Assembly (NCBI GenBank): GCA_015061115.1
Contig: SUXE01000007.1
Span: 143,457 to 207,456, forward strand
Direction: 5' to 3'
Length of the DNA: 64,000 nt
Origin: Bacteroidales bacterium
GTDB lineage: Bacteria; Bacteroidota; Bacteroidia; Bacteroidales; Paludibacteraceae
In this document: piece by piece, positions 10,201-17,707 of the stretch
Numbering within the stretch: position 1 is the stretch's first letter
Layout of the letters: each line of letters begins with the position of its first letter
The notes under the pieces: generated by a model
What the model was told of the DNA's origin: nothing
The model's database searches: none
The model's input: the letters and a program-made list of their open reading frames with translations, nothing else
Made by a program: the position numbers and the translations under genes

Positions 10201-11244
10201 GAAGCTCATGCCATCAAAAACTACAATACCAAAGCATTCAAATCTGCTATCAGACTTAATGGAAAGAACCGCATCGTCTTGACAGGAACTCCTATTCAAA
10301 ACCATTTTTCTGAGATCTGGAGTCTTTTCCATTTTTCGAATCCGGGATTGCTTGGAAGCCAGAAATCATTTTCTGAGAAGGTCAAATATAATCGTGAGCG
10401 AGATGAAGATTGGGCAGACGACGTTGCGAAAGAGATCAATTCCATTGTCCGTCCGTTCATTTTACGACGTACGAAGAAAGAGGTTCTTGATGAACTGCCT
10501 GGAATAGAGGAAGTCGTGCTTGATGTGATGCTGACGAAGGAGGAATATGCTGTTTACGATTCCACACGTCTGGCGGTGAAAGAAGCCTTCCAAACGGAAG
10601 ATAAATATGCGTTGGAGCGAGATTTGAGTGCGGTCGGACCACATAAAATAGCTGTTTTTGCGATGCTCACCAAATTGCGTGAACTTACCTGTTCACCGTC
10701 GTTGCTCGTCCAGGGTTGGAAAGAGAGAAGCAGCAAAGAATTGGCTTTTCTCGACCTGTTGCAAGAGATTGACCTGGAGGAGAACAGAGTTCTTGTATTC
10801 AGCCAATTCACCGGCTTTTTAGAGAGAATAAAGATACTTTTGCAAGAAGAAGGGATTGAATATCTGTATCTCGACGGATCCACACCGATGAAGGAGCGAG
10901 CAAAGTTGATAGATAAATTCCAAGCCGGAAAGACGCCGATATTCCTGATCAGTCTGAAGGCTGGAGGCGTTGGACTCAACCTTACTGCCGCCAATTATGT
11001 GGTGCATCTTGATCCGTGGTGGAATCCAGCCATTGAGCAGCAGGCCACAGACAGAGCCTATCGAATAGGTCAGGATCAGAAAGTTACTGTCTTCCACTTC
11101 ATCGCAAAAGGAACGATAGAGGAGAAAATGTTGGAATTGCAGCGTCGCAAACAGACCGTTTCAGATGTGCTGTTGAGTGGCACAGACACATCGTCGTTGA
11201 TGACCAAGGAAGATGTGATGGATATTTTGGAAGGAAAAATTTGA
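7231..11244 (+). CDS. SNF2-family DNA-dependent ATPase / helicase
   Basis: The last 480 or so of 1337 residues form a complete Swi2/Snf2 motor. Motif I is DDMGLGKT near residue 895. The DEAH box in 'IIVLDEAHAIKN' is near residue 990, followed by 'LTGTPIQNHFSEIWSLF'. The C-terminal lobe has 'VLVFSQFTGFLERI', 'YLDGSTPMKER', 'SLKAGGVGLNLTAANYVVHLDPWWNPAIEQQ' as separate blocks, and 'TDRAYRIGQ'. The first 850 residues resemble no family I know and lack an obvious SWIM zinc motif. Related large bacterial SNF2 proteins (RapA/HepA-like in the motor) remodel protein-DNA complexes or RNA polymerase, but the target of this protein is unknown. No restriction-modification or DISARM partner is adjacent, so a housekeeping role is more likely than defence. 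Confidence 0.9.
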   Translation: MQPLHLESLTLPEKVVLAVYAYCGNIIECSSAMTGLAVRYLCGKDTSDVDVLNVAKSLYDKRLLDMHTRSGVFAKYVVAQACELPVVADIYKNHSEDWLEIIESVCEMPEDGKNVSLTFRTWWLERMRLVDTDSVELYSLGIRQREMLLSVIDDAEWRPVFFSLPSKNWADICKIMLDGVYTRDQFNWENVKPIIEYRYDLENVGDDPELEMRDRFFLYRYLATGVDDFKYYGINGWGRLYDAVSLLLRDCYGESVVTFQKSLDSFGGFLNERGVFDDFIFNYLYVIAMALDSPLKNENRLRSFLNKRTVAENELFKISLIPLIKNKVDGDDFIVSTKRFVPDLYKSDDVRLATALCLQFNIDIRKRLETDTDSSHWTFVENEFDPDVSIVSRLNKIKPWMYTLDSLENVKIPKLVEKEERLIYVLEPNEMRVSPFIQKRNENGEWDGSIKRIWKGKSREIPECAMDEDFRILKTLPAGQVSFKNGDGLLSFVGCDHIYLMPKWGKQLRQVTVKMEHPYLIVDKEDDGLFHVYSNLKLSDLSELTNAFVRTIDDTHYGVVHLRDNERDVYKLMLQMETIPAEAESRLRQSLKRLEGVTKIYSKLIHDDDAFEDADSRLVIRLFPNTNVGSTWRVEMVVIPFAGSAYVATPADGQSLSILDDGDHLRFIKRNFIAEKRHLFAFERFCQTNAIIYEDEDVSDVASALLNLENVLDIITWAKENDDKAVVELMEGCKFNVNEKLTPKNLQLETLQTVRGWIDMNGTLVSSDTKMELVDLMRKLQKGIGKYIRVDGDNYVEVSQSLRQLISRLRLYNDDLNKPLVIPELALASLDDEFDSILTESDSAFTTIRERINSCQTADFAIPSTLNGELKNYQIEGYKWMMRTLSWSGGVCLADDMGLGKTIQTIAVMLQKSEDGPMLVVAPTSVVLNWQHELTKFAPSFQTIVLNQCVHKAKTIDEAEPGTVLIASYGMMLTQVSNLEKKEWGIIVLDEAHAIKNYNTKAFKSAIRLNGKNRIVLTGTPIQNHFSEIWSLFHFSNPGLLGSQKSFSEKVKYNRERDEDWADDVAKEINSIVRPFILRRTKKEVLDELPGIEEVVLDVMLTKEEYAVYDSTRLAVKEAFQTEDKYALERDLSAVGPHKIAVFAMLTKLRELTCSPSLLVQGWKERSSKELAFLDLLQEIDLEENRVLVFSQFTGFLERIKILLQEEGIEYLYLDGSTPMKERAKLIDKFQAGKTPIFLISLKAGGVGLNLTAANYVVHLDPWWNPAIEQQATDRAYRIGQDQKVTVFHFIAKGTIEEKMLELQRRKQTVSDVLLSGTDTSSLMTKEDVMDILEGKI

Positions 11245-11262
11245 TTAAAACTCAATGATTTG

Positions 11263-11292
11263 TTTGAAAATGAACAATGTTTGCTAAATTTG
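11263..11292 (+). promoter_or_regulatory. Bacteroidota-type promoter for the FISUMP repeat gene
   Basis: TTTG at 11263-11266 and TAAATTTG at 11285-11292 are spaced by 18 bases, close to the -33/-7 consensus. It lies directly downstream of the SNF2 stop and 29 bases before the next ATG. Confidence 0.6.
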
Positions 11293-11321
11293 CAATCGAG
11301 TTTTGTTCTAAAATATAATTT

Positions 11322-13337
11322 ATGAAAAAAAGATTTACTCAATTACTCGCTGCATCCGCAGTGTGTCTGCCATTAGCTGCTGCAACATATATGCGTGTGG
11401 TTCAAAATGATGGTAAAGTTGAAATATACGATGTTACTAATGTTAATCGTGTAGATTTTGTAGAAGAATCAGATTTGTATCCTTATGTGGATCTTGGTCT
11501 TCCAAGTGGAACTTTGTGGGCAACATATAATGTCGGAGCGTCTAAACCAGAGGAGTACGGCAATTATTATGCATGGGGAGAGACAGAACCCAAGGAACAT
11601 TATACACTAGAGAATTACAAGTGGTATAATGGATCTTCAGCGTCTGATTTCACAAAGTACAATTATCGTGATAAAAATATAACCTTATTCCCAGAGGATG
11701 ATGCCGCTTCTGTAAATTGGGGAGCGACGTGGCGACTTCCGACAATAGAAGAGTGTAAAGAGCTTGCCAATAATTGTACGGCTACTGTAGAGACGATTGG
11801 TGGAGTGATAGGAACAAAGTTTACTGCAAAGAATGGTAATTCGATTTTTTTCCCCGCTGCTGGATACAATTATAATGATACTCTTCATTTAATTGCTGAT
11901 CGTGGTTGTTATTGGTCATCTCAAATTTCAGAAACTTCACGCTTCCAAGGACGAGAGTTTGAAATTATGGGAGTGTATACGGCTTTTTATAGCAACTATC
12001 GTCCATGTGGAGCTTCTGTTCGTGCGATACGTGTGGAGAAAGTGCCAAATACAGACACTTTGGAAATTCCTACTCCAATAGATACAACAAAAAAAGATAC
12101 AGTAGCTCATAATTATGAGTATGTGGATCTCGGTCTTCCAAGTGGAACTTTGTGGGCAACATATAATGTCGGAGCATCTAAACCAGGAGAGTATGGCAAT
12201 TATTACTCATGGGGAGAGATAGAACCCAAAGAACATTATACACTAGAGAATTACAAGTGGTATAATGGATCTTCAGCGTCTGATTTCACAAAGTACAATC
12301 ATCGTGATAAAAATATAACCTTATTCCCTGAGGATGATGCCGCTTCTGCAAATTGGGGGGCATCGTGGCGACTTCCGACAGTAGAAGAGTGTAAAGAACT
12401 TGCCAATAATTGTACTGCTACTGTAGATACGATTGATGGAGTGATAGGAACAAAGTTTACTGCAAAGAATGGTAATTCGATTTTTTTCCCCGCTGCTGGA
12501 TACAATTATAATGATACTCTTCATTTAATTGCTGATCGTGGTTGTTATTGGTCATCTCAAATTTCAGAAACTTCACGCTTCCAAGGACGAGAGTTTGAAA
12601 TTATGGGAGTGTATACGGATTTTCATAGCAACTATCGTCCATGTGGAGCCCCTGTTCGTGCGGTACGTGTGGAGAAAGTGCCAAATACAGACACTTTGGA
12701 AATTCCTACTCCAATAGATACGACAAAAAAAGATACAGTAGTCCCTAATTACGAGTATGTGGATCTCGATCTTCCAAGTGGAACTCTATGGGCAGCGAAC
12801 AATATAGGTGCGACTGCCCAAGGTGAAATCGGATACTATTTTGCATGGGGCGAGACAGAACCAAAAGAAACATATACACTAGAGAATTACAAGTGGTATA
12901 ATGGATCTTCTTTATCTGATTTCACAAAGTACAATCATCGTGATAAAATATTAACGCTTCTTTCAGAAGATGATGCTGCAACAGTCAATTGGGGAACTGA
13001 TTGGAGAATGCCGACATTAAGCGAATACAAAGAATTGAAAGATTATTGTACTGTAAGTGATGATACAATTAAAGGCGTTTCAGGAATTACGTTTACAGGA
13101 AAAAATGGAAACTGGATTTTCTTCCCTGGTGCAAGCTACATGGATGCAGATACACTTGGAACTAATGATCATAGAGGTATTTATTGGACTTCTCAACTTT
13201 ATTCGGAAGATACAAGATTTCAAGGACGTGTTTTTGAATTCTTTGGTAAAAATAATATCTCTTATTATTCCAACTATCGTCCATGTGGATCGCCTGTCCG
13301 CGCGGTACGTGTAGAGAAGTCTTCTGCGAAAGAATGA
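11322..13337 (+). CDS. secreted protein with three tandem FISUMP-like domains
   Basis: This 671-residue protein has a signal peptide (MKKRFTQLLAASAVCLPLAAA) and a short region 'VVQNDGKVEIYDVTNVNRVDF' common in Bacteroidales surface proteins. Three copies of a roughly 190-residue domain follow, beginning 'YVDLGLPSGTLWA' and containing 'YAWGETEPKE', 'WRLPT(I/V)EECKEL', 'IFFPAAGY' and 'YRPCG.SVRAIRVEK'. This resembles the Fibrobacter succinogenes major paralogous (FISUMP) domain. Linkers 'VPNTDTLEIPTPIDTTKKDT' join copies 1-2 and 2-3. Copies 1 and 2 are nearly identical at DNA level while copy 3 has diverged, so a recent duplication is likely. There is no lipobox and no T9SS C-terminal domain that I can recognise. 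Cell-surface or secreted; function unknown. Confidence 0.75.
   Translation: MKKRFTQLLAASAVCLPLAAATYMRVVQNDGKVEIYDVTNVNRVDFVEESDLYPYVDLGLPSGTLWATYNVGASKPEEYGNYYAWGETEPKEHYTLENYKWYNGSSASDFTKYNYRDKNITLFPEDDAASVNWGATWRLPTIEECKELANNCTATVETIGGVIGTKFTAKNGNSIFFPAAGYNYNDTLHLIADRGCYWSSQISETSRFQGREFEIMGVYTAFYSNYRPCGASVRAIRVEKVPNTDTLEIPTPIDTTKKDTVAHNYEYVDLGLPSGTLWATYNVGASKPGEYGNYYSWGEIEPKEHYTLENYKWYNGSSASDFTKYNHRDKNITLFPEDDAASANWGASWRLPTVEECKELANNCTATVDTIDGVIGTKFTAKNGNSIFFPAAGYNYNDTLHLIADRGCYWSSQISETSRFQGREFEIMGVYTDFHSNYRPCGAPVRAVRVEKVPNTDTLEIPTPIDTTKKDTVVPNYEYVDLDLPSGTLWAANNIGATAQGEIGYYFAWGETEPKETYTLENYKWYNGSSLSDFTKYNHRDKILTLLSEDDAATVNWGTDWRMPTLSEYKELKDYCTVSDDTIKGVSGITFTGKNGNWIFFPGASYMDADTLGTNDHRGIYWTSQLYSEDTRFQGRVFEFFGKNNISYYSNYRPCGSPVRAVRVEKSSAKE
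11484..13337 (+). repeat. three in-frame tandem repeat units of 636 bp
   Basis: The units begin at 11484, 12120 and 12756 with 'tatgtggatct(t/c)'. Spacing is exactly 636 bp (212 codons) twice. Units 1 and 2 differ by only scattered bases, whereas unit 3 is clearly diverged and ends with the gene. The geometry invites unequal recombination and copy-number change. Confidence 0.85.
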
Positions 13338-13423
13338 ATACAAAGAGCAATTAAGAAATGAGTTTAAGTTTTTCAATGGAAATGAATTATATGGATTCAT
13401 GACATTGGTGAATTCAAGAGTTT

Positions 13424-13461
13424 ATAACGGAGTTGCGATAAGCATTCTCCGTTATTTTTTT
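13424..13461 (+). terminator. intrinsic terminator after the FISUMP gene
   Basis: ATAACGGAG (13424-13432) pairs with CTCCGTTAT (13447-13455) around a 14-base loop and is followed by a run of T. It separates the repeat gene from the HD-domain gene. Confidence 0.75.
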
Positions 13462-13558
13462 ATTATACGGTCGGAATAGGATGATTTCGATATAAATCTT
13501 ATTTTTGTATTGTATAGAGTCGAATTGTAAATGTAATTATATAAATAAGTAATGTTTT

Positions 13559-14176
13559 ATGAGTGATAAGGTTAAAGACGAATTTTTGGAACTTCTTCGT
13601 AGCACAGAGCGTGACGGAGTGGAGGATATGATAGAGGAATTGCAGTCAAACGGTTTTATGGATGCTCCGGCGTCTGCAGGCCATCATCTTAATGTCGCAG
13701 GCGGTTTGGTGGAACACTCTTTGAACACTTGCAAGAGTGCATTGGCTATATGGGAAGGTATGAAGACATTAAACCCTTCTTTGGAAAAGTCCACTCCTAA
13801 AGACAGTGTTATCATTGCGTCTCTTCTTCATGATGTCTGCAAAAGCGACGTCTATTTCCGCACCGTAAAAAAGAAAAAAACGGCTCTTGGCACTTGGGAA
13901 GACGCGGAGGGTTATAAAGTGTCGTATAAGAATTTCCCTATGGGACACGGAGAAAAGTCTGTGATCATGATTTTGCCATTTCTGGAACTTACTGATGCTG
14001 AGATGCTTGCTATCCGTTGGCACATGGGTGCTTGGGCAATCGACAAGTCTAATTATGAAGAGGTGAGAAATTATGATACAGCCTGCAAATTGAATCCTCT
14101 TGTCTCTATTGTCCACGCTGCAGACATGCTTTCTTCGCATATCTTGGAGAGTGGTGGAGATGACGAAGAGTTGTGA
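13559..14176 (+). CDS. HD-domain phosphohydrolase-like protein
   Basis: A 205-residue soluble protein with an HD metal-binding core: 'GGLVEHSLNT' (His53), 'ASLLHDVCKS' (His91-Asp92), 'MGHGEKS' near residue 123, 'IRWHMG' near 155 and 'VHAADMLSS' near 185. The order H...HD...H...H...D is that of HD hydrolases acting on nucleotides or nucleic acids. The 'GGLVEHSL' element recalls the HD part of YhaM-type 3'-5' exoribonucleases, but no OB-fold is present. Substrate is unknown. TATTTTTG (13500-13507) upstream is a likely -7 box. The gene converges on the radical SAM gene, with a long inverted repeat between them. Confidence 0.75.
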   Translation: MSDKVKDEFLELLRSTERDGVEDMIEELQSNGFMDAPASAGHHLNVAGGLVEHSLNTCKSALAIWEGMKTLNPSLEKSTPKDSVIIASLLHDVCKSDVYFRTVKKKKTALGTWEDAEGYKVSYKNFPMGHGEKSVIMILPFLELTDAEMLAIRWHMGAWAIDKSNYEEVRNYDTACKLNPLVSIVHAADMLSSHILESGGDDEEL

Positions 14177-14190
14177 AAATTATAAATTAT

Positions 14191-14241
14191 AAATGCTAAA
14201 TGCTAAATTAAAAGTATCCCCTAATTTAGCATTTAGCATTT
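14191..14241. repeat. 20-bp inverted repeat, bidirectional terminator-like
   Basis: AAATGCTAAATGCTAAATTA (14191-14210) is perfectly complementary to the segment at 14222-14241, with an 11-base loop. It lies between two converging genes and probably ends both transcripts. The right arm also encodes the last codons of the minus-strand gene. Confidence 0.7.
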
Positions 14242-15161
14242 AGCATTTTTAATTTTCCTTGTTTTGTTCCTCTCGCCTCAAATATTTTATTCAGACGGTC
14301 TGTGAACTCATAGTTCTTCAATCCCCAATCTGGGGCGACGAGAATGCTTTTCGGCGTTTGTGATACAAACCTTTCTATGCAGATGTCGGCACGCAGACGC
14401 TCAACAAATTCAGCCAACAACTGTTGGTACGCTTCGATAGAAAACAGTTTGAATTCATCTGGATTTTTGGCATACTCCTCTGCCATCGGAGTCTCTTTTA
14501 CAATCTGAAGCTGATGCAGTTTGATGATGTCAATTGGTAGTTCAGACATTCTGTCTGCACCTTTTAGAATCATTTCTGGTGTTTCGCCGGGCAAACCTAA
14601 TATGAGGTGGGCTCCTGTCTGTATCCCACGGCTGGCAGTGTCACGTATAGCCTTGCATGCACATGCGAAGTCGTGTCCACGGTTGATTCTCTTCAATGTG
14701 TTGTCGTCGGTGCTCTCCACACCGTATTCAATCATCACATATTTTTCTTTCGACAACTCCTGAAAATAGTCGAGCAATCTGTCGTCCACACAATCTGGAC
14801 GTGTGCCGATGACTATTCCCACCACGTCTTCGCATGCCAAAGCCTCTTCGTAAAGAGCTTTGAGACGTGAGAATTCACCGTATGTGTTAGTGTAAGCCTG
14901 GAAGTAGGCGAGAAATTTCAAACCAGCGTATTTGGCTTTACGTTTGAAGAATATTTTTCCCTCCTCAAGTTGTTTGGTCACAGATGTTGTGGAGACGCAA
15001 TAGTCTGGATTGAAAGAACGGTTGTTGCAGTAGGTGCAACCGCCCACACCGATGCTTCCATCACGGTTGGGACAGGTGAATCCTGCGTTGATGGATATCT
15101 TCTGCACCTTATAGCCAAAGTGCTCTTTTATGTAGTCTGAATAATTTTTATAGTGATTCAT
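14226..15161 (-). CDS. TIGR01212/YhcC-family radical SAM protein
   Basis: A 311-residue radical SAM enzyme with the family-specific cluster motif Cys30-x11-Cys42-x2-Cys45 (in 'FTCPNRDGSIG' and 'GGCTYCNN'). A Gly-rich 'LILGLPGETPEMILKG' SAM-binding loop lies near residue 185, and 'IKLHQLQIVKETPMAEEY' is a conserved C-terminal block. YhcC-type proteins are widespread but their reaction is not settled. The C terminus ends in 'LKMLNAKC', encoded by the inverted repeat described separately, so the natural tail may have been altered by the repeat. The upstream membrane-protein gene ends 9 bp before this start and is probably co-transcribed. Confidence 0.85.
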   Translation of the reverse strand: MNHYKNYSDYIKEHFGYKVQKISINAGFTCPNRDGSIGVGGCTYCNNRSFNPDYCVSTTSVTKQLEEGKIFFKRKAKYAGLKFLAYFQAYTNTYGEFSRLKALYEEALACEDVVGIVIGTRPDCVDDRLLDYFQELSKEKYVMIEYGVESTDDNTLKRINRGHDFACACKAIRDTASRGIQTGAHLILGLPGETPEMILKGADRMSELPIDIIKLHQLQIVKETPMAEEYAKNPDEFKLFSIEAYQQLLAEFVERLRADICIERFVSQTPKSILVAPDWGLKNYEFTDRLNKIFEARGTKQGKLKMLNAKC

Positions 15162-15170
15162 AGTGATTTA

Positions 15171-15515
15171 TTAGCCGTGGAATCCCTTTAAAAAGTCACT
15201 CTCAATAATATAAACGATTAAAATGAATAATACGGTGAAAAATATTGTAAGTATCAATATGATTATTTCGGATAATACTTTTAAATAGCCCCGAAAGTTT
15301 TGTTGATTCCTAAAATTACGATATCCAAAAAGAATTATTTCGAATATCGGATATATCAATGAGACAAGTATGCTTGTGACCAAAAAAAATTCAGTGGTGT
15401 CATTTCTATAATTGGTTTCAAGTTTAGACATGAACCAAATCCATATCGAGCCAATTATTAATGATATAATGAGCCTAAAACATGTAGTCTTGAAATCGTA
15501 TTTGAAAAAATCCAT
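15171..15515 (-). CDS. small three-helix membrane protein, unknown
   Basis: The 114-residue product has three strongly hydrophobic segments, around residues 10-28 (CFRLIISLIIGSIWIWFM), 43-65 (FFLVTSILVSLIYPIFEIILF) and 83-107 (LSEIIILILTIFFTVLFILIVYI). They are joined by short loops with Lys/Arg/Asn. No family is recognised. It sits immediately upstream of the YhcC-type gene on the same strand. Base composition is AT-rich compared with its neighbours. A real gene is likely, because the frame is open for the whole hydrophobic pattern and the spacing to the next gene is tight. Confidence 0.55.
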   Translation of the reverse strand: MDFFKYDFKTTCFRLIISLIIGSIWIWFMSKLETNYRNDTTEFFLVTSILVSLIYPIFEIILFGYRNFRNQQNFRGYLKVLSEIIILILTIFFTVLFILIVYIIESDFLKGFHG

Positions 15516-15579
15516 GCCTATATTTTATTGTTATTTCAAGTTTAGCAAGTAGTTCTCATATTCAAGTTGGAGTAAAATC

Positions 15580-15750
15580 GAGGATTACAAAGGGCGGAAC
15601 GCCCTTGCCCATCTTTTTATTGCGAGCACGTAAGTGCGAGCGACAATAAAAGTTATTGAATATGGAAGTCATTATGCTAATGTTTATAAAGTGCTCGCCT
15701 ACGGCTCGCACTGCAGAAGGGGTTAGGGCGTTCCGCCCTTAACAATCCTC
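15580..15750. mobile_element. MITE-like element, copy A (171 bp)
   Basis: The element has terminal inverted repeats: the left end reads gaggattacaaagggcggaa and the right end ends in ccgcccttaacaatcctc. There is no coding capacity. Inside are gcac-gtaa-gtgc (near 15625-15636) and gctcgcctacggctcgc (near 15693-15709). A second copy lies at 59541-59715 with the same ends, and a related fragment at 1843. This fits a non-autonomous element or a REP-type palindromic repeat, but no transposase is in the window to say which. Confidence 0.65.
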
Positions 15751-15774
15751 TATATTATAAGATATAAAATGTAA

Positions 15775-15805
15775 TGTAGGGCAACCACAAGGGATTGCCC
15801 CTACA
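15775..15805. repeat. interspersed palindrome (tgtagg...cctaca)
   Basis: TGTAGGGCAA pairs with TTGCCCCTACA around a short loop, just beyond the stop of the minus-strand ABC gene. It may serve as that operon's terminator. An AT-rich 'attatgcattatgaatt' motif follows at 15823-15842. Confidence 0.5.
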
Positions 15806-15844
15806 GATGTGGTTCAATCACACATTATGCATTATGAATTATTC

Positions 15845-17707
15845 TCAGTCCACCACAAACTGGCTGTTGTAAATCTCGTAGTATCTGCCTTTCTTTGCCA
15901 ACAACTCTTCATGCTTGCCTTGTTCTGCGATTCTTCCTTCGTGCATCACCAGAATCTTGTCTGCATTCTTGATTGTGCTCAATCTGTGGGCGATCACGAA
16001 TGATGTGCGACCTTTGGTAAGGTTGTTGATGGCTTTCTGAATGAGAATCTCTGTGCGTGTGTCGATGTTACTTGTCGCTTCATCAAACACAAGGATAGGT
16101 GTCTCGACGAGGATGGCTCTTGCGATTGTCAGCAACTGTTTCTGTCCGTTGCTGATGTTCTCTCCACCACGCAGGATCTCGCTGTTGTAGCCTTGTGGAA
16201 GACGCTCTATGAAGTTGTGGGCATTGGCTGCCTTTGATGCGTTGATGATCTCTTCCTGTGTGGCTGCCGGCCATCCGTATGACACGTTGTAGTTCACTGT
16301 GTCGGAGAATAGGAACGGTACCTGCAATACGATACCCATCTGGTCTCGCAAACTCTCTTTCGTTATGTCTCGGATATCAATTCCGTCTACTTTGATAGAG
16401 CCTGAATTGATGTCGTAGAAACGGGTCAGAAGGTTGATGATTGTGGTCTTTCCGGCTCCCGTTGTGCCGACAATCGCTATCACTTCATCTTGTTTGGCTG
16501 TGAATGATATGTCTTTCAATATCAATTTGCCTGGCTCATATCCGAATGAGACGTGGTCGAACACGATGTCTCCTTTCACAGTCTCTTCTTTCAATGTGAT
16601 AGCATCTGGCTTGTTGGTGATCGTCGGTTTTGTGTCAAGAATCGTGAAGATTCGTTCTGCTCCTGCGATTGCCGACTGTACTGCGTTGAATTGTGACGCC
16701 ACTTGGTTGATAGGACGTAGGAATTGTTTTGTGTAAAGAAGGAACGACTGGATTGTTCCGACGGTGATGGTGGCGATTCCGATTCCAAACACAGTCAGAT
16801 CAGAGGATGTCGCCATGATTCCACCCAACACTGCCACTATGATGTATATGATATTTTCAAGCACTCGCATCAGTGGCATAAGCAGTCCACTATAGATCTG
16901 CGCTTTCACTCCTGATTTGCGCAACTCTTCGTTGATGGCATTAAACTTGTCTATCTGTTGCTGCTCAATGCCGAAACTGCGTACCATCTTGATTCCGCTC
17001 ACACTCTCTTCCACCAAACCGTTCAGCTGGCCGAGTGAAACCTGTTGTGAAGAGAAGAATTTTCTCGTTTGTTTGGAGATGATATTTGTCATCATAAACA
17101 CCACAGGTATGGACAAACAGCAGACAACTGTCAGAGTTGGACTCAATGCTACCATGGCCACGACTGTTCCTGCAAGTGTGAAGATGGTGTTGAATAGCTG
17201 GATGAATGAGTCTCCCAATCCAGATTTCATCAGCTCTACATCGTTGGTGAATCGGCTCATCAAGTCGCCTCGTTTATGCACGTCATAGAAATGGATGTCC
17301 TGCTCGAGCATCTTGTCCATCATCTGTGTGCGGAGTTTTTTCGCGATTTTCAGGGAGACGTTGGTCATTCCATATTGCTGTACCCAAGAGAACCATGAAC
17401 TTGAAATATATAGCATCAGCAACATTATGACGATGACATTCAATTTTGTGAAATCCACCGTCAACGTTGACAAATCTATACAGTTGTCTATCGCCTTACC
17501 GATAAGGATCGGAGCCATCAGTGTGCAGAACACCTCACATAGTGAACTGACAAGCATGATCACAAGCCATGTCCAATGCTCTTTCCAATATGAGAAAATT
17601 CGTGCGATTGTCTTGCTTGTCTCCTGTGGACGTTCGTGCTTGGCAGTCATATCTCTCATTCTGCTGCCTGGTGCACCACTGCCATCTGCCATCATTGGTC
17701 CTCTCAT
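15845..17707 (-). CDS. ABC exporter half-transporter, subunit with catalytic Walker B
   Basis: This 620-residue protein has a charged N-terminal extension, a six-helix type I exporter membrane domain (about residues 50-350) and a C-terminal ATPase. The ATPase has Walker A GTTGAGKT near residue 414, signature ISNGQ near 520, Walker B 'ILVFDEATS' with the catalytic Glu near 541, and switch His in 'IAHRLST' near 573. The signature departs from LSGGQ (Asn in place of Gly). The start overlaps the stop of the upstream subunit gene (ATGA). Together they form an MdlAB/TM287-288-like heterodimer, probably a multidrug or lipid exporter in the inner membrane; substrate unknown. Confidence 0.9.
   Translation of the reverse strand: MRGPMMADGSGAPGSRMRDMTAKHERPQETSKTIARIFSYWKEHWTWLVIMLVSSLCEVFCTLMAPILIGKAIDNCIDLSTLTVDFTKLNVIVIMLLMLYISSSWFSWVQQYGMTNVSLKIAKKLRTQMMDKMLEQDIHFYDVHKRGDLMSRFTNDVELMKSGLGDSFIQLFNTIFTLAGTVVAMVALSPTLTVVCCLSIPVVFMMTNIISKQTRKFFSSQQVSLGQLNGLVEESVSGIKMVRSFGIEQQQIDKFNAINEELRKSGVKAQIYSGLLMPLMRVLENIIYIIVAVLGGIMATSSDLTVFGIGIATITVGTIQSFLLYTKQFLRPINQVASQFNAVQSAIAGAERIFTILDTKPTITNKPDAITLKEETVKGDIVFDHVSFGYEPGKLILKDISFTAKQDEVIAIVGTTGAGKTTIINLLTRFYDINSGSIKVDGIDIRDITKESLRDQMGIVLQVPFLFSDTVNYNVSYGWPAATQEEIINASKAANAHNFIERLPQGYNSEILRGGENISNGQKQLLTIARAILVETPILVFDEATSNIDTRTEILIQKAINNLTKGRTSFVIAHRLSTIKNADKILVMHEGRIAEQGKHEELLAKKGRYYEIYNSQFVVD

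Noticed and set aside
7231..11244. SNF2 gene as part of a DISARM-like defence island
   Set aside because: No methyltransferase, phospholipase D or DUF1998 gene is nearby; neighbours look like housekeeping genes.
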